DNA from: Stratiolaelaps scimitus
Lineage: Eukaryota; Arthropoda; Arachnida; Mesostigmata; Laelapidae
Length of the DNA: 64,000 bases
Assembly (NCBI GenBank): GCA_019614645.1
Contig: JABWDB010000003.1
Span: 17,817,001-17,881,000, forward strand
Direction of reading: 5' to 3'
Part shown: one piece after another, positions 40,601-53,300 of the stretch
How positions within the stretch are numbered: the stretch's first letter is position 1
How the letters are laid out: each line of letters begins with the position of its first letter
The notes under the pieces: generated by a model
The model's input: the letters and a program-made list of their open reading frames with translations, nothing else
What the model was told of the DNA's origin: nothing
Databases searched by the model: none
Position numbers and translations under genes: made by a program

Positions 40601-43600
40601 TTCACCTCATCTTCACTTTTCCTCAACTTTTCTCCTGATTTGCTCGGTATTGGACAACTAATATAAAGGTGGTTTCTCCGGCGATATCCCGAATGTGAGG
40701 GCAGAGCTTCGTTACCGGGTAATTCGGTCGGTCGTTTTGAATATTGATTCATCGACCCCTTTATTCCTCGATGGGGACACACGCTTTAGATGGGATAGCT
40801 GACATACGAAGGGTTGAAGAAGAAGATGAAGAAGACCGGGATTTATCACGCTCATCGTCACATCATTAACCACTCCAAGGATAAGATTTTGTACATCTTA
40901 GTCTGGTATAATTACTATTTATGTAATTATTTTTAGAATCGAGAGAAACCTCCAAATCTAATTTTTCCAATTATAAATGCTACTGAAAATATTGAATAGA
41001 ATAGAACACAATTTACCTTGTATCGATGATCATACGTGCATCCAAAAATCTGCCCACTGACTATTGACATTGGAGCAGTGACAGTAAGCTATCTACTGCA
41101 CATATGCTGCGCACCTGCTCGTGTGTTGTTTGTCAATTCGTCCGCAGACTCCCATCGATATTTTCGCTCTCTTTTCTGGTATCTACCCTACGCAGTTCCT
41201 CCAATAGCTGGTGCTAGTTACGTGTATGCACAAAGGGAGAAATACGTACCAGTACTAGCCATAGCAGGAAGGACTAGATGCTCGCAAGAACAGGGACAAG
41301 ATGGGAAAGGAGTACCGCGAGAATGTATAAAAATTGGCTCCACCAAACCAACCGGCCTCCCTAGACACTTTATCCTGGAGTCACGTGGCCCCCCCGGGAG
41401 GTCTCCATGGCCCTTAGCAAGGTCTAGCAGCGGGTCCCGGAGCTCTCTCACCCTGGTGGCCGGCGGTCACTCCATCGACCGCCGGCGTGCGGACTACCAC
41501 GAACCCAGCGTACTGCCATCAGCACGCTAGCGAGCGAGCGACCGAACGAGCGCGTCTGTATGCGTGCGTGTACGTATGTATGTACGTCGTACCGCCTGGG
41601 CGCTGGCCCGCTCGTTTGCAACGCGCCTTGCCCGTCCTGCTGGTTGTCGCAGTGTGACGGGGCGCGGCGCGGCGCACCGTCCGTTGCGAGCACAAAAATG
41701 TCTCCCCACAAAGCTACTACCACTACTACTACTACTACTACCATCGTCCCACAGAAGCTGAAGCTGTAGCGTAGGCAGACACAACGTAGCTGCACACATT
41801 CCCTTACCCTATCCGACACCAAGCCCGCACCGAGGAAAAGAAGTAGCAGCAGCAGCCGCCGCCGCCTAGAGCGCAGAGCCCGCGCCACTCGGAGCCCTCT
41901 TCTTCGGCGGCGGCGGCGGCGGCGGCAGCGGCGGTGGCCGACGCCCCACAGCCACCGTTCTTTCCCTGGTCATCAATCTCTATTTGAAGCCCCACCGCGC
42001 GCCGGCATCGCTGCTGCTGCTGCTGCCAAACCGGAGGGAAAAAGAGGAACCGCCTACAGTGCGCCGCCAATGCTGTACCCCTATATACGGCCACTAACTT
42101 AAGCATATATATATTCCAGATATACCACCACCATATCATGACTAGAGGCGAATACCAATTAATAATGACACCGCCGCTGTTTTCATCAGCATCAATATGA
42201 TCACATGACCTAGCCGCAGCAGCAGTGGCAGCGTGAGGAGGTTTTCATGGGGTGGCGCTAAACCTTTTTGCCATTGCTGGCCCTAGCAGTGGCCGTAGTT
42301 AATCTGTTAATGATGATAATCAGTACAATAATCGATATTCGTGTATACCCAGAACGCCGAAGCGTAGGTAGGCTTACGTAGCTGCGTCTGAGACCTGCCG
42401 TCGAAATACACACCTCCTTGTGTGTAAGTTGATAATAATACTAATACAAATTTCGTTCACTTCTGATGCTCTAAACCTACTGTTATATGTCTATTACGTA
42501 CTATTTCTGACACATTACAATACAGTATCCAATAAGTATTCCTAATGATCATGGAAGACGAGGTTTTGTACTGAAATTTTATCTCAATACTTCCATAATA
42601 GCCCAGGATCTTTTCAGAACAAAAAAAGATGAAATACAAAAACTCGTCTTCGGCATACCATCATCATTAGGAATACTCATTCCTAGTTAAGAAAAGTGTA
42701 CGGATTGCCTTCCGTACCAGTATGATGGTATATATTGTATCCAAAAACTATGACGATTTGATGCGCCTTTGATATGAGATAACCTATCATAGGTGTTGGC
42801 TAAGATCAAAGTGTAGATGTGTACTCAAGAAACTTAACAGATTTAAAGGGCAAAACTTTCTTGTCTGTGGACATTGATTTAATACCGGCCCGCTATTTGA
42901 TCTGAAATAACACGTGGACCCGTACTTTGAAGCCATTCATTTGATGGATATTTTTAGCTATGCATATCTATTCTTGTGTGAATGATGTCGTGGCAACCCG
43001 ATAGTGACACGGAAGCGTGACGCGTGGACGACTTGACCTTTGCATGTACTCGATTTGTGAGTATCATCATATTGGTAGACTTGAAATACATAATATATCT
43101 GTAAATAGACTTACGAGTATGTTTTATTTGAACCACGTGTGGTCTCACACTAATACCTGAAGCTTTTATACGCACGATGGAAGCAAAGAATAGCCTATTA
43201 TCGTCTTGCCTTCAATATATCTGTGGCTGTACTGCTGAAAATTTTGTATATATATATAGATATATATATATGTATTTCAACTGTAGCAACTCCTTTTAGG
43301 CCTTCGAGCGGTTCCTTCTCTTTCTAGGTTGCCTCATCAATCAGCGACGTTGCAAATTTTTGGGTAGAATTTTGTTGGGCGTCAGTTAGAAAATGTCTGC
43401 ATTTTTTCCTGCCTATCAGACCCAGCACTTTATCAGAGATTTGGCTCTATTTTATCGAAATCGTTAAGTAGCAATGCTTAGGTATTATAGCGTAATAGCG
43501 CTGTTTCTCAGGTCGTCTTCTAGTTAATCATATTGTTATGTGCCACATGTTCACCATTAGAAGTTGCCACATTGCATTGTGCACGCACACGTAATGGTAT

Positions 43601-44331
43601 ATGCGATACCAGCTTTTTATCAAGTACATTCGTCTGGTCCCATTGCTTACATAACACTACAGTCTACTAGCCTTTCACTGTGGCGACAATCGAGAGTCAG
43701 CATGAGAAGCTCAGCCATTCGTCCGTATGAAGATGACACATTGAGAGATGATCTATCTCTATACGTAAAAGTTAGGGTCAATGTGAATTCGTGATGTAGG
43801 AAACGAGTCTTCGTCCGATGTCGCCTTGTTATCCGGTGCGTCCGATAATCATCCTCTGAGCCCGTCTCGTGACGTCTCTCGATCTGGGACGTGCAAAGGA
43901 CGTAGGCCATCACAGACAGAGCGAAAGGAACATCTTCTTCTATGAGGACATCAGCCCCGTAGGCGTCGAGATGATGAGGCCAAGAGTCTCGTAATGGGGC
44001 ACCTATCAGGCCTACTCGTTCTGTACAGGCGAGAAACTCCCGCCGACTATTGTTCGATCGCAGAATCGAGTAGTTTCTACTCTGCGAAACGCTCAAGTTA
44101 AGCTTGATAGGCAGTTACAGCACCTGACGAGTTTCAGCAACTATTGAGTCGTCCTCGCCGCTTGATGCGGTTATCGATTATGAGCCGCATGGCTATGTAG
44201 ATTATGCGTAACGGTGCTGGAGTATTTCAATAAAAAGTGTTGTTAAACTAATCCATGACTGGTAGTGACAAATTCGGTAATCTATAACCGAAGTGTTGCA
44301 GTTTCACGCGCCAGTTACCATGCATGTTCGC

Positions 44332-44362
<31 letters not shown>

Positions 44363-47300
44363 AATAGAAAGAAATGGAAAAAAGATATACATATATACAT
44401 TTTCATCTATAACATTTCACTGTGCTCATATATCTGCAAGGCATATTGCGATAAATTCAATTATTAACGGGCACATTCATGTTTGTGGTGACTTCTTCAT
44501 AAGCCTATCTGTGCGCTGACGTCCACTGCACGGTCAGCGTACGCCTTTCTCTCGTTACCTACAGCCGCTATTACCGAACGTCGAAAGTAAGCGAACGTCG
44601 TCGGTACGTCGGTGATGCGTGCGGGCCGCATCGCTCAGATCAGATGACGTGCTTTCTGCTCGACGCTTGTCACCGTTTGGTCGACTCGATGTCGAGGCAA
44701 ACGACCGCACACCAGGGCTACTGGGTCGGGCCATGTTGGGGCTACTCTGTGGGGCGAGCAAAGCGCTGCAGGGTACAACAGCCGCCAGTGCGGCCAACAC
44801 ACACACCGAGTGAATAGAGTAGACATCACAAGAAAGGGCATAAGGCCCCACCAGCATACCGTCATCACGCGACGACTAAGACGACGACTGCGGCGACGAG
44901 GACGTGTAGGATGAGGCGTACCCAGAGCAGGGCTGAACGCTCGGGGAGTCGAGGAACGTGGGATGGAGAGCTCGCGAATTGTATGTGTCGGTCTGACTAG
45001 CCCGGGTCTAGCTAGCCGTTTGTCAGTTTGTCTGAGGCTGCGTGACAGCGGGTGCCTGCAGACGAGCGGCGCGCCAACAGCTCTCGCTCGCTTGCTCGCG
45101 CGAGCGAGCTGACGATGGAAGTCGATGCACACAGTCGGCGCTTTTTGCGCGCTGCCACCGTCGCCACCGTTGGTCGGGTGGGTCCCTGTATCGTAGCGAA
45201 GGGTGATTTGAGCAAATGGCGAAAGCAGGAAGAAGACGCGAGTGGAAGGTGGGAAGGAGTGGATGAGATTGTCGTCTGACAACATCCGAGACTGAGCAGT
45301 ACGAAGGGTACAGAGAACAGTGGCGACGGGAGGACAAAAATAACGACAACGGCAGCTATAACAATGTCACAAACGATGTTAGCAACGATACTTAAACATC
45401 TCACAGCTACGCGCTTGATAATTAATAGGATGGACAGTCGAGACCGGCGGCCTGGTGGTGCTTTCGTGTGCGCCTTGCTATAGGAGGAGACAAGTAGGTG
45501 CGCGGGTTCGATTGAATCAGATTGGGAAATTTAGTTTCGTAGAAGGGACATGCAGGAGACGTGATGAGTGTCACGATCACGAAGAGCAAACAATATTAGA
45601 TAAAATAAAAACAATACTAAAACGCGAACGTCCGAGAGATAAGCTCTATCCTTCTTGATCAGCATGGACTCACTTATTTTAGCGTCGACCACATTCATTA
45701 TCATGACCGGTGGTGCTTAGCTGCAGATGCCTAATAAGGGCGTTTTTTCTCCAATCATCGTTGTAAGCGGATTGCGATATCCTAATATAATAAATGCATG
45801 GAGGCCATTATTCTACGAGAGTAATACCATTGAGAAGTTATAGGCCGAAAGCATGTTAGATGTCGTCAGATGGCCCTGGAAACGCGGCAACGTGCATTGA
45901 CCACAGTTATTGAGTCGGCGCTATTTGACCTTTTGACATTTTGCAAAAATAATTGGCAAAGTTTCACTTGTATGACTAGAGGCAAGTACGTCATATCTCT
46001 GATTACAATTTAAAAACTTTATTGAAAATGTAAAAAAATGTCACAATTGCCATGTGTGAAAATGCGTTTCCCCATTGCACATCTAATGATAGGCGCTGTA
46101 GTAAAAAAAAAGGCGCTGCATGCGTTCTGACTGCATATTCGCAGAACTATTGGATGGATGACGACGCCCCTTCGAACGCCAAGAACAAGTAAATGCTGGC
46201 AAACAGCATAGCAAGCTGAATCTACGAAACGAGTGGCACCCTTAACTCCGCTAACGTGGATCTTGTCAATTTGGCCATTTGACGTTGGGCTTGACCAGCT
46301 GGAACGAGCAGGAACTATTTATTTATTATATATATGTAAAGATTTACTTTTTTTTTATGACCTAAAGCGTCGCTCCTGTGTCTACAATGGGGCGACCTGT
46401 CCCGCCCCATCGACGCCTTCGAAGCGAACACGATGAACGAAAAGGTCCAAAATAGCCCAATGGCCCCCTAGGGCCCCGTGAGTTATCCTCGAGCTAGATG
46501 ACGGATGCCGTCGAGGGAATGCACTGACCCTCGTTCGCGTCCGTCTAGCGTCCGAGCGGCCGGTGCGGGCCCTTCACGCCCACCTGCGTTCTTCCCCGAC
46601 CTCGCGACGCCTCTGCCGGAGCCGCGGAGCAGCCCGGCGCTGAACAGTCTGTCTTGCCTGACAAGCAGACGGTGCACTGCGTACCGTGGCACGATACAAG
46701 GAAGTGCAAGAATAACAACAACATGTGCCCATCTAGCTAGGCAGGCATGCCCTGATGATAAAATGCCGACTCGAATTCTCGATTCCCGCATGTTCCACCC
46801 GGCCAGATGGACACCAATGGCAAGGGGCCATAGGCACTGCGAAGGAACGAGCGAAAATGAGGATGATGTACCGCTGCGATCTGACAGACAAATCTAGCGC
46901 CTCGCGAGCGGCTAACAGATTAACACACACCCACAGGCAACACCCCATGGAAGGAAAGCGAAATGAGTGGCAGTCCCATGTTTCAATATTGTACTGCTTG
47001 TACATGCGCATATAAATGCATGCATGCATGTACAAATACAATAATATGCTTGGCACGTTCAGTCGTTTAGCAGCAGCAGCAACCATCATCACGTTGAGGT
47101 CAGGCTAGATTGCTTCGTGAAACGTAAGGATCTACGTTTTATTCGACCTAACACTCTTAACGTCATACCTGTGTGTGTGTGTGTGTTTTTACACACGAAC
47201 ATGGAAGTTTTGAGTACGAGAATGACAGCGCACCCCTGACGTGTAGTCTCGATGTGAAGTTGTCTCGATCGAGTGCGCCGCTATGAGCAGACCAGACGTT

Positions 47301-50300
47301 GCGCAGAAATAGATTGGTTCCAGAATAAAACGAGTACGACCCTTGAATATAATAGGCATTTGAAATTTTATTGCTGGTGCCCCACAGGCGATCGTTCACT
47401 AACGAACGGCTTGTGACGTAGACGAGCCAGCATTTCAATAAAAAGGCAACGAAATATCGCTTCTAGAAGAATAAGAAGAAGACCCTTTCGTCATTGTGGC
47501 AAGCTAGAGCTCTTACGAACAGACGCCGATGGTCCCTCCACGCGGGTCGAGGGGTCTCGCAGGAGCACTTTCTCTAAAAATATATATCTGAGACACGCTC
47601 AGACGCAGCCACGAGGCCAACGGAAATCCGTTCGCAGTCTATTTCTGCGACGACCTGATCCGCAGTTTGGGCGACCAGTCGTCACCGAGTTCTAGCTTCG
47701 CCGTTTAGCCGGCTCAGCTCTGTTTCGCTAAATGCATCATACGATATGTGCTTATGTTGAAGACCGACGATTGTGTTTGCGACCCAGTTAGCGATGTTTG
47801 TCATCTGTTAGCATCGTGAAGTTGGATGAAACACAGCGTCGCATGTGTACTGGTCCGGCTCGTAGTAGGGATCTGCTCCCGAGTCCTATCTACAGCAGGT
47901 ACTCACCGAGAGGCTCTCCGAAATTGCCCAACGAACATCGCGTGCTCTGCGTACCAATCTACTAGCCCGTGCCTATAAACGAGTCCCTGGAGAGGCTGCA
48001 TAAACTTACGTTGTCAATGTAAGCGACTGTTCTCACGGTCACAGTAGCAAATAGAATGCGCCGGTTCCGTTAAACCGCACAATTCAAAGTGGATGCCTCC
48101 GCATATGTAGTGACATGGACGAAGTGCTAACCGTAAATTGTTACTATCTTTCGCAATCATCTCGTGGCCGTTTCGCGATCACCTCGTATTGGCACTAAGG
48201 CGCAATTCATTTATGTCCCGACATTATTGGGTCTTGGATATCTACCTTACTGCAATCACAATCTAGTGAGATAGCGGTATCATTGTAATTATAGGAAACG
48301 GGAACGTAATCACGTTTCTCACCATTATTTAGCTTTAATGTGTCTTATTGTTGTCACTCCAACAACAACATTTTTTTAACAAATCGGTTCCCCAAGATCC
48401 AAAGCTACCCGTTTGAAGTCTTCGCAAACGTTCGTAAATGACGAATTCCTCAATTCGCCTAAAAGATCGTGTTGACAGGTGTCCATGTCTCAGTGCAATG
48501 CAGTATCTGCCCACATAATGTCCACAACTTGGATGTTGTTGATAGTAGTCTTACTTAAATGACAACAAACCTTATTTGAAAACACGATTGGACAGGTGAA
48601 CCCTAATGGTACACCTAGTCAATGCTTTACAGTGTTGTTTTACAGTGTAGACCAATGGATTTCGAGAAGAAAAAAGCAAATATCAATTTTCGTTGAAAAT
48701 CAAAGATGTTTCTTCAAATGCGTGTTCAACACGACCACAGGATTGTAAGTTACTCGGATTTGGTGATGTTGTAAGGCTGACGGACCTTGCCCGCAAGAAG
48801 TATACGAAAATGGTGAGCGATGTTTACGGCACGAGACACGAGCGCCAAATGGAACTGGAGGTGATCGTGTCGATACTCAAAAATGACAAAAAGCACTGGA
48901 CAATTAGAAAGTAGATCTTCAGTGTACACGACGCACTGATAATTCCTGCGCTAGGTTCGAGCCAGGCAGCAGTGTCGCACTCCATGGTTCTTCTTCTTCT
49001 TCGGCTATGATTCTAGGACGAAACCGACCCTGCAACGTATTCTCATTAGTCAAATTGCACATCCAGCCCATCAGAAACCAGCTTCGCCAATATTGGTACC
49101 CAGGTGAAACAGCCGGCCTGGGGGTGTGTGAACAGATTCTCGGCGACAGTAGTGATAAATGGCCATTGATTTTGACGGCTTCGATCGGCTTCTACCTCCG
49201 AAAACCGCGGTTACCGGAGTTGTGTGTATAAACTCTTTTGACAGAGAATATGGACGCTCGCTTCCCGCAAAAATATGTTGTGCGTGCGCGGGTACCCACA
49301 GAACTGCTGTTGTTAAGGAGTAGTTTGCCAAGAAGGAAATCAAGTTGTGGAGTCAACCCGTATATTCTCCTGATATAGGCCCGCTAGACCTCTCTTGTTT
49401 TGGCCAACTGAAGAGGAGGCTGAGGCTTATCAAACAATTGGAACGATTTCAAGCAAGTATTCAGAGATGTGGTATATGACCTCTCGCACGGAGGCTATAT
49501 GAGTGGTGTGCAAAAGTTATCGACGAGATCTCGACTTCTTGAAGGGATGAACAAATGGCGTGGGGATCGACAGAACCGAGTGTGGTTACTCGACGACAAT
49601 GCAAGACCTCACCGCACTGCTGAAATTACGGCCTGGATGGAGGGGAACAGTATTGAGCGATGGCATCAATCCCCATCTTCTCCTGATTTAAGCCCATGTG
49701 ATTATGGTTCATTCCATGCACTAAAAAGGGCAATAGGTGGGGTTCCATATGCAACCAAAAACGCAATAGCTTACTCAAAAACGCAATAGATAAGGAAATT
49801 ATAGACGGAAATGCCAGTGGTATATATTTGGCTATTTCAAAACTCCCCGAGTGCTGGAATCGGCGTACCAGTAAAGCTGGAAAGTACATCTAACTCATAC
49901 CAAAAGATCTTTGTTCTAACTCATTTAGTTCAAAAGTTATTGGCATTTAAAGAGGCGACCGTTTGAACCGTACACCCTAATAGATGTGAACATTGAAATC
50001 CAGCTACGGAATGAAATTCTTACGGGGCACAGTCGGCCTATCAGTCCTCTCATTTGAGGCTGATCAAAGCGGTAATGATCATGAAGACGTCAGGGCATTA
50101 CATTAATGATAACAAAAACAGTACACATGTTGTTTTCTCATGTAAACCATGGGAATAACCTCCTACACTACATTTTTTAGTGAGGCCCCCTAACCAGACA
50201 GAACGAAACTAAAACAGTCTTTCTCTCCGCTTGAAAAGCAAGTAACTCAATTTTGGAAGAAAGATTTTTTCTGCTACATTATTGCTCAGCTAAAATTTCC

Positions 50301-53300
50301 GTGTTGTCTACATACTACGCGGTAACGAACAGCCACCCACGGTTTAGCAACCTCGTGCAGGTCAAAGCAGCATTTGCATACATGCAAAAATGTTTCCGCA
50401 GATTAGCTGAATCACTTACACAACTCCCGATGTATATTTTAATGTTCAGCTCCTGTTATGTACGATACTGTGTTTTTGCGCTTATCTAACGGGCGCTCTC
50501 GTGTCCGTAGGCAATGTCTTCTCTGCGGTGCTCTGGCTAACCTTGAAGGTGGCATTGTAATACAAATCACTCCACTGTAGTGAACTCTAAAAGGGAATGC
50601 TGAACATGTGTTTTTCAGGCAGCATATATTTTCCCATTACCTCGACAGAAATATCCGCCAGCTATAACGTCCCGGCCACTTCGCCTCCGTTTGATACCGA
50701 ATTGATAATAGAGTCCGAATTAATGTGATCTTCAGTAGCTGTACATAGCGCAAAGTTTTTTTACCGTAGGAAGAACGATCGATCTCCCCATAACTCTTAG
50801 GTAACAAAATACTTGTGGTGGCCGGCTAGTTCCTTTGACAACAACAACAATAGCAACCGTAGCCGCAGGAGTCCGTGACAAGTTGAAGAGATTTTTGCAT
50901 CAAGATCCATCCAGTATTTCCTCTCGTCATCGACACGATCACCATCAAGGTGGCACTTCGTCTAGCACCGTACGAGAAGGGGACAGAGACGGGATGGAAG
51001 GAGTAGGGGGCATCCGCGGGCTGAATAGTGACAACGTCTTACGGGAAATCAAACTTATTTGAACAGGCATCAAAGGAAAAGAGACGGCCTTAATTCGCGC
51101 ATCATGACAATCAGAGGCAATCCTGGCCGAACCGACTGCCTCGGCCTGTCAGCGTGTACGTGCATCCGAATTCACCTGATGCTGTACGCCGTACGTGTAG
51201 GGTGCCTCGGTCGGCAGCCGACCGACCGGTGCGACTCGGAGATAGGACAGGACCCGACAGAACTAACGGAAACAGCAGCGACAACCGCGGCAAGAAAGTC
51301 CTAGTGTATCTTTCGGGTAAACAGAGAGCGGCAGCGTTTCTTGTTCATCAAAGGGAATTCGTACTTACGACAACGTGTGTGAGCGACGCGAACTGGCGCA
51401 ATGCAATGCGTTCCAACGTCGCAGAAGCGGGACCGCGCCTGTCGGCAGACAGCCGCTGGCAATGGGTGCATCGTTGTCGTTGACGTGTATCAGGCTGCGC
51501 CATATAAGACTGCTGGGGCTTCAAGACGGCGGAACATACTGAATGTGAGTCTGAGCGTCGATTCGAGAGTAGCAGTGTCACAAGTGTCCATACTTACAGG
51601 TAAACATACAGGTCTACCTGTTGGTTCTCTATTTCTTTAGCCATCTTATCTGGGCCGAGATTAAAAGGGAAGGCATATATAGATCGTTAACCTCAGGCCC
51701 TGTGACCAGTGCAACGGCACGGCAAAAAAATCTGCGGCTACGGCAACTTTGCGGTACTATTTCCTACTACTAAATATACCGGATGAGCCAACAGCAACTG
51801 GCAAGGACGTATAGGGTGGCGTGCGGGTAATAGACGGAAATAGACTTTCAAAATTTCGCAAATTAACTAATTAACTTGGGAGTGCCTACGACTATGTTAT
51901 ACAATTGGCGATTATACAAATAATAAATAGAGCTGTGGTGCTTTTCGCATTTCTGTATCTAGCTATGTGTTGAGTATTCTTCCGGGAAGTCACTTATGAA
52001 TGAACTACAAAGTGTTTCAGATTTTAAGTGGCAGAGATGCCCTTTTATAGACCCCCTCCAGTAATAACATTCTGCCGAACGAAGAATTACTTCCAATTAA
52101 TTCTCAGGTCAATACTGACGATGTTGTCTACAAATTTTATTAATATTGGATCGCGGACAATGAGATTGCCTGCAGGTTGGCTAGTCCCATGCACCGTACT
52201 AAGCCGTTTTTACATCTCTATCTTTGCCTTTTAATGTTCGAACTGAATATACACTTAGTTGAAATTACAATTTATCGAAAAAACAAATTTCGTCAATCCA
52301 CCGTTCCGTGGCCATGTTGCCCTATGCGCGCATATGCCACCCTACCGCCATCTTGTCTACTTGTCTTCACCGTGTCTGTTATATCAATGCACGCATCTTT
52401 CACAACGTCTTTGTTTCTTCCTCATGATCTTCGTCGACAACTCTTCACGAGTGTTGATTCGTACGAATCAGAAACATACGAAAACTCTATGCTCAGCCAG
52501 CAGGCGACTGGTAGTTATACCTCGACCGACTGCGATGACAGTGTCGACGTGAGCGAACATTACTCATTAGCTCGCTTGTAACTTATTCACTGGAGCAATA
52601 CCTGCGTCAGAGTGTTGAGAGAGACGCACTTGGTCGTGTTGCGAGCTCGGCCACCGGTGGGATATCTCGAAACGGTCGGGCTCACCAGCTTCTGATTGCG
52701 AGTTCGCTGACGCCACCCTTGTTGTTCCACATGTTCGTTGTTGTTATGCTAACAATAACAACAAGAATGATAATGATAGTAACAATAATAACCATGATAA
52801 TATCCATCGTTGCATTTGCTATATTTCGTCAGATGGCAGCAGTTGCATCGTCCACAGTACACTGCCAATAGAATCACCACTACAGCCGCCACCACTATAA
52901 CAGCTACAACGCCGACATCTACTGTTACTACGTTAAGGCCCCACCACTCGTGTCCGCGGACAGGGACCCCGTTGCAACCGACAGAGAGAGAGAGGGGAAA
53001 GAAGCCGTGAAGACCATAACGGTCTTTTCGTCTATATGACCATAACTTGTAAGCAAGCTATAACCCGTGCGGAGAGATAGCCTCGAGTTGTGGCGTGCCC
53101 CATCGTATCTACTTTATCCTTGGAACTCCTTGCCAGGAGCTAATCCTCCTATGACGCACGTAACAAGGCGCACAGTGTTGTTGAGGAGTTGTCCTCCAAC
53201 CGTGTAGCACAATTCCTAACGTTGCTCAGCGGATTTCTCAACACCCCTATAAAACAGTGTTGTTGAGGGGTAATTATGTTTATGTCGCATCATAACGACA

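Noticed and set aside
41448..41888. 146-codon - strand frame with hydrophobic runs
   Set aside because: The poly-Leu and poly-Val stretches come from trinucleotide repeats, not from real membrane segments.
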